Below are positions 16,642 to 26,354 of a DNA stretch of 64,000 nt, one piece after another. Every line of letters starts with the position of its first letter. The first letter of the stretch is position 1. This DNA is from Vibrio litoralis DSM 17657 (GTDB taxonomy: Bacteria; Pseudomonadota; Gammaproteobacteria; Enterobacterales; Vibrionaceae). The notes under the pieces were generated by a model. The model ran no database searches and was not told where the DNA came from. It saw only the letters and a list, made by a program, of their open reading frames with translations. The stretch covers positions 124,001-188,000 of the forward strand of contig NZ_KE384567.1 of the NCBI RefSeq assembly GCF_000426765.1, given 5' to 3'. Both the position numbers and the translations under genes were made by a program.

Positions 16642-17226
16642 TTACTTCTTATACCAAACCAAAAGAAAATTATTAGCTGGCATAGGGTGAACCTCAGTTA
16701 ACGTTATTCCTGCTGCCCATTCTTTTAGCTCTTCAATATCACGAATTCCGCCGCGCCCTTCACTGCGAATCTTGTGATCGAACGCTTGATTACTTTCGCT
16801 AGTAAATTCACCGTTCACTTTCATCGGGCCATACTGACAAAACACACCCTCTTTCGGTAATTGCTTGGCGACCAACGCCATCATCGTCTTGGCTTCTTGC
16901 GGTTGCATGATATGCGTAGTATTGGCGGTAAATACTGCATCTACCTTGATAGATGGCCACTGATCACGGCCGAGCATAAACTCCACAGGCGATTGAATAT
17001 TGGATAGCGTGCTCTCTGTTATCCATGCATTAATACTGTCATGGTTGTCAGCAACATCACTGGTTTGCCAAATTAAATGCGGCAGATGTTTAGCAAAAAA
17101 CACGGCATGCTGCCCAGTGCCAGAACCTATTTCTAACACTTGAGATGCTTTGGAAAAGTGCGGAGCAATCACGTCTAAGATCGGTTGTTTATTTCTCTCA
17201 CATGATGGTGCATTTTGCTTAGCCAT
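16642..17226 (-). CDS. DUF938 family SAM-dependent methyltransferase
   Basis: A 194-residue DUF938 protein, a class I methyltransferase fold. The SAM-binding loop is VLEIGSGTGQHAVFFA with the Gly-rich core at 34-40. The family opening APSCERNKQPIL and the segment FCQYGPMKVNGEFTSESNQAFD are diagnostic. The substrate of the family is not established. It is transcribed away from the ABC-F gene ybiT, with a 178-base promoter spacer between them. Confidence 0.9.
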   Translation of the reverse strand: MAKQNAPSCERNKQPILDVIAPHFSKASQVLEIGSGTGQHAVFFAKHLPHLIWQTSDVADNHDSINAWITESTLSNIQSPVEFMLGRDQWPSIKVDAVFTANTTHIMQPQEAKTMMALVAKQLPKEGVFCQYGPMKVNGEFTSESNQAFDHKIRSEGRGGIRDIEELKEWAAGITLTEVHPMPANNFLLVWYKK

Positions 17227-17404
17227 TTATAAAACTCCCAAAATTAGAATAGTAAAATCAGCATAACATTTGTTATTCGTTAATCCTGAACTTTCTTGTC
17301 TGTTCTTTAAGCAATAAAGCTGTATAATCCGCCGCCTATTTACACTTCAATTTTGATGCGTTCTACCTGCTATTCAGTGCTACCCATCACCTAAGGATAT
17401 TTCT

Positions 17405-19009
17405 TTGATTTCAACCGCAAACATCACCATGCAATTTGGTGCTGAACCTTTATTCGAAAACATCTCAGCCAAGTTTGGCAACGGCAATCGTTATGGCTTA
17501 ATTGGCGCCAATGGCTGCGGCAAATCAACTTTCATGAAAATCCTTAGCGGTGCGCTTACCCCAAGCTCTGGCAATGTCTCTATCACTCCAGGGTTAAAAC
17601 TGGGCGTACTAAGCCAAGATCAATTTGCCTTTGAACAACATAACGTGATTGATGTTGTGATCATGGGCGATCGTAAATTATGGGAAATCAAACAAGAGCG
17701 TGACCGGATTTACTCTTTACCTGAAATGAGTGAAGAAGACGGCATGAAAGTCGCAGAGCTTGAAAGCGAATTTGCCGAAATGGATGGCTACACAGCGGAA
17801 AGCCGTGCGGGTGATATTCTGATCCAAGCGGGTATCGAAGAAGAATTCCATTTTGACCTAATGCAACGAGTTGCACCGGGTTGGAAACTACGTGTGTTAC
17901 TGGCTCAAGCGCTATTTGCTAACCCAGATATCTTGTTGCTCGATGAGCCAACCAACAACTTGGACATCCACACCATCAACTGGCTGGCAGAAGAATTGAA
18001 CCAGCGTAAGTGCACTATGATCATCATCTCGCATGACCGCCACTTCTTAAACTCAGTGTGTACTCACATGGCAGATATCGACTACGGTGAACTGCGCATC
18101 TACCCGGGTAACTACGAATACTTCCTTGAAGCGTCGAGCTTGATACGTGAGCAACTACTTTCTAGTAACGCTAAGAAAGAAGCCGAAATTAACGAACTAC
18201 AAGATTTTGTAAACCGTTTTGGTGCCAATGCATCTAAAGCCAAACAAGCCAGCTCTCGTGCTAAGAAGATGGATAAAATCAAACTGGATGAAGTGAAATC
18301 TTCAAGCCGTATCAGCCCATCGATTGATTTTGGTGAAGGTAAAAAACTGCACCGTTTAGCATTAGAGCTTCAAGAACTCGGCCACGCGTTTGAAGATGAA
18401 TTACTGTTTGAAGGCGGTAATATATTACTTGAAGCCGGTACTCGCCTTGCAGTGATTGGCGAGAACGGTGTGGGTAAAACCACTCTACTACGTTGCCTAG
18501 TGAAAGACTTGGAACAAAACCAAGGTGTGGTGAAATGGTCGGAAAATGCCTCTATCGGTTACTGCCCGCAAGACAGCACCAAAGATTTCGATAACGACTT
18601 GAGCATCTTTGACTGGATTTCACAATGGCGTACCACCAAACATGATGACTTAATGGTACGTGGCATTTTAGGTCGCCTACTCTTTACTGCGGATGACGCG
18701 AATAAAAAAGCGCGTAACTGTTCTGGTGGTGAAAAGAACCGTCTATTGTTTGGCAAGCTAATGATGCAAGACATCAACGTATTAGTGATGGATGAGCCAA
18801 CCAACCACATGGATATGGAAGCGATTGAAGCTTTAAACTCAGCGCTTAAAGTCTATAAAGGCACCTTAATCTTTGTTAGCCACGACCGCGAATTTGTTTC
18901 ATCACTTGCCACATCGATCATTGATGTGAAGGATAAGAAATTAGTGAACTTCCAAGGTACTTATGATGAGTACTTAGATCATCAGAAGAAAATGATGGCT
19001 GTGGCTTAA
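17405..19009 (+). CDS. ybiT: ABC-F family ATPase YbiT
   Basis: A 534-residue ABC-F protein with two ATPase domains and no membrane segment; such proteins act on the ribosome. Walker A motifs are GANGCGKST (34-42) and GENGVGKTT in the second half; signatures are [15 protein letters not shown] and [13 protein letters not shown], with [11 protein letters not shown] and [11 protein letters not shown]. The stretch [22 protein letters not shown] closely resembles E. coli YbiT. The interdomain linker has the basic coiled-coil ([19 protein letters not shown]) that contacts rRNA. The start is TTG, supported by AAGGA seven bases upstream and by alignment with YbiT. The first-domain signature lacks the usual SGG, as in other YbiT proteins. 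Confidence 0.95.
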   Translation: MISTANITMQFGAEPLFENISAKFGNGNRYGLIGANGCGKSTFMKILSGALTPSSGNVSITPGLKLGVLSQDQFAFEQHNVIDVVIMGDRKLWEIKQERDRIYSLPEMSEEDGMKVAELESEFAEMDGYTAESRAGDILIQAGIEEEFHFDLMQRVAPGWKLRVLLAQALFANPDILLLDEPTNNLDIHTINWLAEELNQRKCTMIIISHDRHFLNSVCTHMADIDYGELRIYPGNYEYFLEASSLIREQLLSSNAKKEAEINELQDFVNRFGANASKAKQASSRAKKMDKIKLDEVKSSSRISPSIDFGEGKKLHRLALELQELGHAFEDELLFEGGNILLEAGTRLAVIGENGVGKTTLLRCLVKDLEQNQGVVKWSENASIGYCPQDSTKDFDNDLSIFDWISQWRTTKHDDLMVRGILGRLLFTADDANKKARNCSGGEKNRLLFGKLMMQDINVLVMDEPTNHMDMEAIEALNSALKVYKGTLIFVSHDREFVSSLATSIIDVKDKKLVNFQGTYDEYLDHQKKMMAVA

Positions 19010-19056
19010 AAAAGCTTAGTAGCAAAAGCTTAACCACAAAATCGAAGCACATAAAT

Positions 19057-19092
19057 AAAAGGCAGTAATCTTAGCGATCACTGCCTTTTTTA
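19057..19092 (+). terminator. Intrinsic terminator after ybiT
   Basis: GGCAGTAATC (19061-19070) pairs with GATCACTGCC (19076-19085), one mismatch, followed by six Ts and preceded by four As. Confidence 0.85.
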
Positions 19093-19102
19093 TTGATACG
19101 GT

Positions 19103-19266
19103 TATACCAATCACACTAATTAGATGTTCAGAAATTGCGTAGGAAAAAAAGCTTGAGAACAAGGCGAAAATTTTCGATAAGTAGTTATTCTACAATCAAA
19201 ATTTCCAACGAAGTTATCGAGTTTTTTAACAAGCAAGGATGAGCAGATAATTAGTACGATTGGTTT
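19103..19266. repeat. Vibrio-type palindromic intergenic repeat, about 164 bp
   Basis: The ends are inverted copies: ACCAATCACACTAATTA at the left and the reverse complement of ACCAATCGTACTAATTA at the right (15 of 17 positions). Inside, AAAATTTTCGATAAGTAG and CTACAATCAAAATTTCC form a second inverted pair. It has no coding capacity and resembles non-autonomous repeats that I recall as common in Vibrio and Shewanella genomes. Confidence 0.65.
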
Positions 19267-19285
19267 TAATTCATCAAAATTCAGA

Positions 19286-20659
19286 TCAAGCAAACACCGT
19301 CTGTGCCCAGCGAGCTAAACCTGCTGTCACCGAACCAAAATAATTACCACTGACAATCGGTACATTGGGTAGTTGCTGTTCTAAAGCTTGTCGTAAGAAA
19401 TGCGAGCGAGCACTACCACCGGTCATAAAGATCACATCCGGCTTTTTGCTAGCTTGCTTCATCACTTCAGTGACCAAATCCATCATCTTTTGCACTGGCG
19501 TATCTACCGCTTCCACCATTTGCTCTAGGCTAATATCAAGCTCTAACATCTCTGAAGCTACAGGTATTATCAATGAATGTTTCTGAGTATCCGATAAGCC
19601 AATCTTAGCCTCTTCCGCTTTACGCACAATTTGATAGCCTAGTGTGTGTTGATAGGCGGCTAATAAACGAGCTAACTTCGCTGGCTCTTTGGCTTCTTTT
19701 TGTAATAGCTTTAACGACTTGAAGTTCGCCGCTTCGTAGAAACCTTTTTGCGCCACCACGTTGTTAATCGCGATGGGGTTCCAGAACTGAGTAATCGGCA
19801 TTTCAATCCCACTGTTCATTTGCGAGCCAAAGCCAAATAAAGGCATAATTTGTTTAAACGCCAGATAAATATCTAAATCATTTCCACCAACACGCTGTCC
19901 ACTATGCCCTAGTAAGCTCTCTGTTCGGTCAGTTTTTTGCTGCCAACCCGGACCCATTTCAATCAATGAGCAATCGGTCGTACCACCACCGATATCCACC
20001 ACCAGTACGGTTTGATTTTGGCTCAGAGTACTTTCGTACTCTAAACCGGCAGCAACTGGTTCAAATTGAAATTCAATGTCTTTAAAGCCTGCCCGAGTAG
20101 CAGCGTGTAATAAAATGCTTTCGGCTTGTCGGTTCGCCCCTTCTCCACCACGTCCGTGAAAATTAATCGGGCGACCAATCACTGCTTGAGTAATGTCTTG
20201 CTGGCTAGAAAGCTCGGCTTGGCTCTTGATGTTTTTCATCATGCTGCAAACCAAGTCTTCAAAAAATACCAATTGAGTGGCATGCAACCCGCTCGCGCCT
20301 AAAAAGGATTTTGGCGATTTTACGTAGTAGACTTCTTGTGGGTCGGAAAGGTAAGTATCCAGCGCCTGTTGACCAAATTGAACATCGCCCAATTGCAGCT
20401 CTATATCTTCTTCACGGTTGAGATTAATTGCGCGTCGTAAGGCTTGTTCACCAGCAGTATCTTTCGGCTGAACTTGCATAAAACGATACAGATATTCAGC
20501 GACCGATTCCCGCGTGGGAGCGCAAATAGTCGAAGGGATAAAATGACTGTCACCTTCTAGTGGCAATAAGCGAGGGTTGCCATTTTCCATCATTGCAACA
20601 GAACAGTTCGCCGTCCCATAGTCAAAGCCAATAAACATACCTACCTCTGCGACACTCAA
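19286..20659 (-). CDS. yegD: Hsp70-like protein YegD
   Basis: A 457-residue member of the actin/Hsp70 ATPase superfamily. The phosphate motifs are FIGFDYGTANCSVAMM near the N-terminus and VLVVDIGGGTTDCSLIE in the middle; the adenosine motif is FMTGGSARSHFLR near the C-terminus. Length and the FHGRGGEGANRQAE stretch fit E. coli YegD (about 450 residues). It lacks the peptide-binding domain of DnaK, so it is not a typical chaperone; the client is unknown. It stands alone, 65 bases from the oxidoreductase gene upstream. Confidence 0.9.
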   Translation of the reverse strand: MSVAEVGMFIGFDYGTANCSVAMMENGNPRLLPLEGDSHFIPSTICAPTRESVAEYLYRFMQVQPKDTAGEQALRRAINLNREEDIELQLGDVQFGQQALDTYLSDPQEVYYVKSPKSFLGASGLHATQLVFFEDLVCSMMKNIKSQAELSSQQDITQAVIGRPINFHGRGGEGANRQAESILLHAATRAGFKDIEFQFEPVAAGLEYESTLSQNQTVLVVDIGGGTTDCSLIEMGPGWQQKTDRTESLLGHSGQRVGGNDLDIYLAFKQIMPLFGFGSQMNSGIEMPITQFWNPIAINNVVAQKGFYEAANFKSLKLLQKEAKEPAKLARLLAAYQHTLGYQIVRKAEEAKIGLSDTQKHSLIIPVASEMLELDISLEQMVEAVDTPVQKMMDLVTEVMKQASKKPDVIFMTGGSARSHFLRQALEQQLPNVPIVSGNYFGSVTAGLARWAQTVFA

Positions 20660-20724
20660 AAAAGGCCGCTGATATTAGCTTAGATAGGATGAAAATGGCA
20701 GTGAATGTTTACTCTATGACTAAA

Positions 20725-21873
20725 TCAATGCTTACCGCGTAAGCCTTGCTGAATGTTCAACAAACTTTCTACTTCATCCATACGACGTGAAGTCATGGCT
20801 GCGATAGTGTCACCTTCAAGGGGAAGGCTTAAGAGTAACTCAAAGATAGTGTGCTGGTACAAAGCGCCATAACGAACCCATTGCCAAGTATCGGCTCCAT
20901 CATGGTAGATCATCAGGTCATCAGACCCTTTGCGATCAAGAGTAAAGCTTCGCCCATCGGCTAAATGCACCGTCATACCCTTTTGCCCACCTTTAAGCCC
21001 AGCGTATTTGTTCAAATGCAGCATAAGCTTTACTGGACCATAATGGCCTTCGAGTACCGCCTCACCTTCTGCGGTTTTAAAATCACCAAAGCGAATATCA
21101 TGACCTAAACGATCACGAGCGACCTTAACTTGTAGTTGCAGTCGGTAGTCAAAAACCTTAGCTTCAGTAAGAATGCAGGCTAAACACTCACGCACCATCG
21201 TCAGAACATGAGTACCAATATCAAGAATTACGCCTTCTGGATGAAAGAATTGGCGGCTATCTTCTAAACCGGTAGCAAAGTTCAGCGCAATCGGCTCACC
21301 TTGCTGATTTAAACCACAAGGCTCCAATAAGTGCCCTTCTACTTTAACAATATCTTGGACATCAACAGATTTAATCGATGGTATTGTTTTGCCGCTAGAA
21401 TCATCAATTTGAAGTTCCCACGACGAATCTAACTCACCACTTAATAACGATTGAATACCATATCGACCACTCCAATGATCAAGCGCTAATACTCGTGTAG
21501 CATAAGCTGGATTTTGCAATAACGAACGCAATTGAGATAGCTGTTCAAGGTTTGCTACTACTGGCTTTTCTATCACAATTGAAGCGATATCAGATTGAAG
21601 CGCTTCAACTAGCAAACAATAATGCGTGTCTGGAGGCGTTAGAATAAGAAGTAAATCGAGGTCAAATGACAATAAATCTTGGTAACTAGTCGTGAAGCTG
21701 AGATTGGGAAATTGAGAGTTTGAAGTGTGTTCGCTATGTTTAAGGTCACTATACTTAAGATCATAGCCAACCAACTGGATAGATTTGTCTGAATGTTCAA
21801 TCTGAAACTGATGAAACGCAGGCCAATAAGCCGTCTCAAAAATACCGCCTAGTCCAACAATACCTATTTTCAT
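20725..21873 (-). CDS. Gfo/Idh/MocA family oxidoreductase
   Basis: A 382-residue protein with an N-terminal Rossmann motif (KIGIVGLGGIFETAYWPAF) and LLILTPPDTHY followed by VIEKPVVANLEQL, which carries the EKP signature of NAD(P)-dependent sugar and amino-acid dehydrogenases. The C-terminal half is the substrate domain, with the conserved DIGTHVL segment. The substrate is unknown. It lies 88 bases downstream of the ferric-siderophore reductase gene on the same strand and could be cotranscribed with it, although no functional link is obvious. Confidence 0.88.
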   Translation of the reverse strand: MKIGIVGLGGIFETAYWPAFHQFQIEHSDKSIQLVGYDLKYSDLKHSEHTSNSQFPNLSFTTSYQDLLSFDLDLLLILTPPDTHYCLLVEALQSDIASIVIEKPVVANLEQLSQLRSLLQNPAYATRVLALDHWSGRYGIQSLLSGELDSSWELQIDDSSGKTIPSIKSVDVQDIVKVEGHLLEPCGLNQQGEPIALNFATGLEDSRQFFHPEGVILDIGTHVLTMVRECLACILTEAKVFDYRLQLQVKVARDRLGHDIRFGDFKTAEGEAVLEGHYGPVKLMLHLNKYAGLKGGQKGMTVHLADGRSFTLDRKGSDDLMIYHDGADTWQWVRYGALYQHTIFELLLSLPLEGDTIAAMTSRRMDEVESLLNIQQGLRGKH

Positions 21874-21961
21874 CTCATCTTCCTATTTGCCTATATAGTT
21901 AAGCTTGTTCTGCAAGGCTTAGCTTAGGCTGGAAACGAATGGGTTGAAAACGAGTTAATCC

Positions 21962-22708
21962 TCAGTCTTTTGCCGTTCGTGGGCAGTTATCACATAAACC
22001 TCGACCTTCGCAGCGATACACCATACAACAGGTGGTACGAACGTAATGCCATTTGCTGGCAACGACATCGTAATGCAGTGAATCCATCGCTTTTGTCGAT
22101 AACCCAAACGCTTCTAGCCAGCGTTTGGCATGTTGAGGAATATACTCCTGTGGCAGGTCTTTATGCAAATCTTGCAAACGTAATAGAGCCATTACCAACA
22201 AATCCGCTAATAAATACTGGGTAAATCCCGGACGAATACGTACATTCTCATCAAGTTGGCTACGGTAATCTTCAAATAACGGCAGTAACTCGTTAGCGGC
22301 AATCTTAATCAACTCTTCAGGCTCACCATCATGCATAGGCACATCTTGCAGCGTAAAGCCTGCCACAAAGTTGGCATCACCGCGCCACTGCTGGGCAATG
22401 GTCGACATAGCTGGCAATGCATGAATACCATAAATACTGATAAAACTGACATAAACCGGCTGCCAGATAAGCAATGTCCAGGTACGGTTTAACCAATAAG
22501 CATGACCTGCTTCAGGATGAGAAAGTTGGAGTTTTGCGTAGATGTCTTGTAGCAATTCTTGATTGTTATGTTCTGAGAGTAACCAATCATCACCTAGCGG
22601 CGCATGCACTAGTTCGCCGTCAAATAATTCACCTCGGAGATAAGGCGTTACATGATCGGCATAATGGAATAATTGTTGGTATCTAGGATCACTCACTGCA
22701 AGACTCAT
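21962..22708 (-). CDS. Siderophore ferric-iron reductase, FhuF-like
   Basis: A 248-residue cytoplasmic protein that probably releases iron from imported siderophores by reduction. The C-terminus carries the FhuF-type [2Fe-2S] site C-C-x10-C-x2-C (TTCCMVYRCEGRGLCDNCP, at about 227, 228, 239 and 242). The N-terminal two thirds are an alpha-rich domain as in the FhuF superfamily. An ATG at 22708 is preceded by a TTG that could also serve. A strong Fur-box candidate lies 25 bases upstream of the start. The neighbouring TonB receptor (23109-25268) and the fhu locus are likely partners. Confidence 0.9.
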   Translation of the reverse strand: MSLAVSDPRYQQLFHYADHVTPYLRGELFDGELVHAPLGDDWLLSEHNNQELLQDIYAKLQLSHPEAGHAYWLNRTWTLLIWQPVYVSFISIYGIHALPAMSTIAQQWRGDANFVAGFTLQDVPMHDGEPEELIKIAANELLPLFEDYRSQLDENVRIRPGFTQYLLADLLVMALLRLQDLHKDLPQEYIPQHAKRWLEAFGLSTKAMDSLHYDVVASKWHYVRTTCCMVYRCEGRGLCDNCPRTAKD

Positions 22709-22732
22709 CAAACTTAATTACGTTAAACGCAA

Positions 22733-22747
22733 TGATACTAATTTTCA
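22733..22747. promoter_or_regulatory. Fur box before the ferric reductase
   Basis: TGATACTAATTTTCA matches the 7-1-7 Fur core TGATAATnATTATCA at 12 of 14 specified positions. It lies in the expected promoter region of the reductase gene. Confidence 0.75.
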
Positions 22748-22842
22748 TTTAGATTACAAAGTAAAAAGATGCTTAAAATGCGTGAAAAGTTGTTTCATGT
22801 GATGTGCTGCGAGTAGCATGAAAAGATATTGCCGAAAGAAAA

Positions 22843-22980
22843 TCGTCATCCTGAAAAACGAGGCACGAGTGTCGTTCAGGATCTCCCAAAGCGCGTTAAG
22901 ACTTAATTTGTCTTTAAGTGAGTCAAGTGTTGTAGGAGATCCTGGATCTTCTTCGCTTAGGCTCATGTTCAGGATGACGA
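22843..22980. repeat. 138-bp palindromic repeat with perfect 13-bp ends
   Basis: TCGTCATCCTGAA (22843-22855) and TTCAGGATGACGA (22968-22980) are exact inverted copies. Just inside, AGGATCTCC and GGAGATCCT form another perfect pair. Elements with this GTCATCCTGAA terminus are widespread palindromic repeats in proteobacteria (recalled). It lies between the receptor's terminator and the reductase promoter. Confidence 0.65.
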
Positions 22981-23050
22981 GCCTTTTTTAATTTGTAGTT
23001 TTTACTCGTGTCTCGAGCGAAGCGTCCTCGGTTCTCGCCCCGCATCTCAC

Positions 23051-23085
23051 AACAAAAAAGAGCCAACCAACGGCTAGCTCTTTAC
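23051..23085 (-). terminator. Intrinsic terminator of the second TonB receptor
   Basis: On the minus strand AAAGAGC is followed by a loop and GCTCTTTTTT, giving a stem with a U tract, 25 bases after the stop codon. Confidence 0.75.
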
Positions 23086-23108
23086 AGTTATTTGCTAAGC
23101 GACAGACA

Positions 23109-25268
23109 CTAGAACTTATAATCAAACTTAAATTCGACTGTACGCTCTTCACCATACCAGCAGTTTGCTGAGTCATAGCAAGCGTAAGTGTCTTCATCAA
23201 ATAAGTTATTAACGCTTAAATTAACCGCTGCGCCTTTTAGACTATTGGTTAAGTACGCCAAATCATAACCTAATGACAAATCAACTACCGTGTAATCTGG
23301 CACTGTGTCGGTGTTGGCTGCATCCATTTGACGCTCGCCAATATAACGTGCACCAGCACCGAAACGAGAGCCGCCTAAAATACCGTTATACACGTAATAG
23401 TTAGTCCATAAAGTCGCGGCGTGTTCAGGTACGTAAATCGGTGTTTTACCTTCAAGGCCAGTGGTATCTTTGGTGATTTCCATATCGGTATAAGTGTAGC
23501 TTGCCGATACGTCCCAGCTATCTGTTAGCATGGTGCGCCCTTCTAGCTCCAAGCCTTGCGAGCGAATTTCACCCACTTGGATTTTACCTTGATAGCTTGG
23601 ATCATTCGGATCAGGTACCACTACATCGCTTTTAATAATGTGGAATAGTGAAGCGGTCATAGAAGTTGCATAATCGGCAGATAAGTATTTCACACCACCT
23701 TCAACTTGTTGACCTATCGATGGTTCAAAGCTATCGCCACTACTATCAACGCCGGCTACTGGCTCAAAGCTAGTTGCATAGTTGATGTATGGAGACCAAC
23801 CAGAATCGAATTCATACATCGCACCAACGCGATAAGAAAAGTTATTTTGATCGGTTTTGGTGATAGTGCCAGCGTAGTCACTGGTCGCTTCATAATTATC
23901 AAAGCGGCCACCGGCCATTAATACGATACGGTTAATGCGCATTTGATCTTGGAAGTAGAAGCCCAATTGTTCGACTTTCACATCATCGATATACACACCA
24001 GAAGCGGTCACTTTTGAGCGATCGATTTGGTTATTATTCGGGGCGAAGGCATTAAAACTTGGAGCGGTATAGCCACCATCATACCCATAGCTAGTGTAGT
24101 TTGAGCTGCCTTTTAAATGCTGATAATCAACACCAAATAATAAGTTATGCTCAACTGGGCCTGTTGCGACTCGACCGGATAACTGATTATCAATCGTAAA
24201 GCCTTCTGAATCTTCATCAGTACTGTAGATGTAGCGATCTAAGCTACCTGTAGAAGGATCCCAACCCGCCGCTGCATGGTAGGTGTTTTCCTGATAAAGA
24301 TCGGCTTTCATATAACGAGCATTTTGCAAGAATGACCAATTATCATTAAATGAATGATCGATCTTATAACCAGCCATCCAGAACTCACGCTCAAACTTGC
24401 TCCAGTTTTTATCTCCCATCGAAGCATTTTTATCTATGCTGCCATTTGGGTTATTCCATACCGAACCAGACGCTGGCATTGCTGAGTTCATGCCCATATT
24501 AGGATCGTTCTGATAATAAAAATTGAAGTTTACAAGGGTATTATCAGTCACGTACCAATCGATAGACGGTGCAAACACGTAGCGTTCTTCTTCGGTGTAA
24601 TCGACTTGTCCATCACGATGAGAAGCCGAGCCAATAAGACGATAATAAACGTTAGAGTCTCCAAACTGACCAGTCGTATCAAGTGATGCTTTGACTAGGT
24701 TGCGCGAACCTGTGGCAATCGAAAAATCAGTATTACGTTCTTTTTGTGGTGATTTGGCGATTAAGTTGACCATCCCACCCGGAGGCATCGCGCCATATAA
24801 TACGGAACTAGGCCCTTTAAATATTTCGACACGCTCTAAGGCAATTGGGTCAATTTGTGGCTGTAAGTTCCAACCAACTAGGTATTGTAGAACCAGCCCA
24901 TCATAGTACATCTGGTTGTTTTCAAAACCACGGATGTTGTAGTTGTCATACATGGTGACACTACCGCCCTTCAATTCTGCATTTACACCCGGAGCATAAC
25001 GCAGAGCTTGCTGAACCGATGACACGCCACGATTTTCAAACTCATCAGAATTGATAACAGAAATAGCCTGAGGCGTTTCTTCTGGTTCAAGTGAAGTTTT
25101 GGTCGCAGTATTACGGTAGGTTTGGCCGAGTATCGTAATGGTTTCTTGTTCTGTCGCCACTGTATCCGCTTCTTCCGCCATCAAATTAGGGGCAAATAGA
25201 ATACTGGTAATCGCTAAAGCTAGTGGGCTAGCGGCAAGTAAATTCGAACTATGATTAATGTTTTTCAC
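23109..25268 (-). CDS. TonB-dependent siderophore receptor (second copy)
   Basis: A 719-residue outer-membrane ferric-siderophore receptor. The signal peptide ends near LFAPNLMAEE. The plug domain shows ETITILGQ, QAISVINSDEF, the IRGFENNQMYYDGL stretch and VEIFKGPSSVLYGAMPPGG; the barrel ends FKFDYKF. A cysteine pair near the end (TYACYDSANCWYGEER) is shared with the receptor at 9610-11709, but the two proteins are clearly divergent, suggesting different hydroxamate ligands. The strong Fur box at 25311-25325 lies about 43 bases upstream. It is flanked by the reductase gene and by the AraC-type regulator of the TonB operon. Confidence 0.94.
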   Translation of the reverse strand: MKNINHSSNLLAASPLALAITSILFAPNLMAEEADTVATEQETITILGQTYRNTATKTSLEPEETPQAISVINSDEFENRGVSSVQQALRYAPGVNAELKGGSVTMYDNYNIRGFENNQMYYDGLVLQYLVGWNLQPQIDPIALERVEIFKGPSSVLYGAMPPGGMVNLIAKSPQKERNTDFSIATGSRNLVKASLDTTGQFGDSNVYYRLIGSASHRDGQVDYTEEERYVFAPSIDWYVTDNTLVNFNFYYQNDPNMGMNSAMPASGSVWNNPNGSIDKNASMGDKNWSKFEREFWMAGYKIDHSFNDNWSFLQNARYMKADLYQENTYHAAAGWDPSTGSLDRYIYSTDEDSEGFTIDNQLSGRVATGPVEHNLLFGVDYQHLKGSSNYTSYGYDGGYTAPSFNAFAPNNNQIDRSKVTASGVYIDDVKVEQLGFYFQDQMRINRIVLMAGGRFDNYEATSDYAGTITKTDQNNFSYRVGAMYEFDSGWSPYINYATSFEPVAGVDSSGDSFEPSIGQQVEGGVKYLSADYATSMTASLFHIIKSDVVVPDPNDPSYQGKIQVGEIRSQGLELEGRTMLTDSWDVSASYTYTDMEITKDTTGLEGKTPIYVPEHAATLWTNYYVYNGILGGSRFGAGARYIGERQMDAANTDTVPDYTVVDLSLGYDLAYLTNSLKGAAVNLSVNNLFDEDTYACYDSANCWYGEERTVEFKFDYKF

Positions 25269-25310
25269 GCGAGGTCTTTCCCTTTCCTACAAATAATGGG
25301 TATCAATTAA

Positions 25311-25325
25311 CGATAATAATTATCA
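25311..25325. promoter_or_regulatory. Fur box before the second TonB receptor
   Basis: CGATAATAATTATCA matches the 7-1-7 Fur core at all but the first position. A weaker overlapping copy (TGATATCCATTTGCA) begins at about 25334, giving the extended arrays seen at strongly iron-repressed promoters. Confidence 0.85.
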
Positions 25326-25430
25326 TTTCTAAATGATATCCATTTGCAACTAGAGAAAGTTAACAATTTGGTGCATGTTTGAGGTTGGAGGGAACTTTTT
25401 TGAAAGGTTAAATGTTGTTGCTCAAAACAT

Positions 25431-26354
25431 TTACTCAATCGGCAGCCAATATTCCATATAAGCATCCGCTGAATTCATTTGATAATTCTCAGGATAGATT
25501 TCTAGTTCAAAACCATCTACCCCACGATAACCACTTTGCGGTAACCAATGAGTAAATAGCCATTCTAATTTATCTTTTAGGCCGTCGATTGGACCTTTAT
25601 GTGGGAGAACAGCGTATTGTTGTGTGGGAATTTCAAGCGTATTTAATGGCTGAAATGTCGCTGTTTGTAGCTCTTCTGCGGCCCAATAGTGTAAGCGTTC
25701 AGAATTTAATGACAGCGTATCAATGACGCCATAGCGTTTCTTCTCTGTATTAATTAATGTAGGTATCGATTGTTGCACCGCATCAAACGCTCGCCAAATT
25801 TCCGGCACCGCCTGTTGAAAATCTGGTTGCGACGAAAACAGACCACTGATCTCCCCCCGATAGCCAGCCACACTAAATGCAGCCTTATATTCAATGCGAA
25901 TTTGGGTAAAACTAAGATGTGATGGTGTCGATGGGGAGTGCTCAACATCACTACTAGAGAAAGATATGCTGGTAATCGGCTGGCGTAAACCGCTGCGAAT
26001 ACCACGCTTACGGTACTCTCTTGGCGAACAACCAAAGAATTGTTTAAATGAGCGACTAAAGCTAATTTCTGAATTAAAACCAAAGGAAAGTGCAATATCA
26101 ATCACTCGTTCCGATGGGGAATCTAGCAAGCTTTCTGCAGCGCGACTCAGTTTTAATTCGCGGATATATTGAGCAACATTGACACCCGTTTTAGCGGTAA
26201 AAACTCGCTGTAATTGCCAGCGTGACCAACAGCTTTTTTGCGCGATATCATCAAGCGATAGAGGTAAAAAAAGATGCTGATGAATATACTCCAGCACCTT
26301 TTCTATTCTGGTTAGTTGGGCAGATTGCACGCTGCATCTCACCAACTCAGTCAT
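25431..26354 (-). CDS. AraC-family regulator with GyrI-like domain
   Basis: A 307-residue transcription factor. The AraC DNA-binding domain is N-terminal (about 15-115) with two helix-turn-helix units: LSLDDIAQKSCWSRWQLQRVF and VIDIALSFGFNSEISFSRSF ending in FGCSPREYRK. The C-terminal half (about 150-307) is a GyrI-like ligand-binding domain, with the final ELEIYPENY segment typical of Rob/GyrI proteins. It is the last gene of the TonB operon, its start overlapping the stop of the TPR gene by one base. It may sense a siderophore or other ligand and act on the receptor gene next to it; the target is an inference. Confidence 0.9.
   Translation of the reverse strand: MTELVRCSVQSAQLTRIEKVLEYIHQHLFLPLSLDDIAQKSCWSRWQLQRVFTAKTGVNVAQYIRELKLSRAAESLLDSPSERVIDIALSFGFNSEISFSRSFKQFFGCSPREYRKRGIRSGLRQPITSISFSSSDVEHSPSTPSHLSFTQIRIEYKAAFSVAGYRGEISGLFSSQPDFQQAVPEIWRAFDAVQQSIPTLINTEKKRYGVIDTLSLNSERLHYWAAEELQTATFQPLNTLEIPTQQYAVLPHKGPIDGLKDKLEWLFTHWLPQSGYRGVDGFELEIYPENYQMNSADAYMEYWLPIE

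Noticed and set aside
25754..26172. Overlapping frames of 90-115 codons within the AraC gene
   Set aside because: They are antisense or out of frame with the AraC/GyrI protein and show no protein-like motifs.
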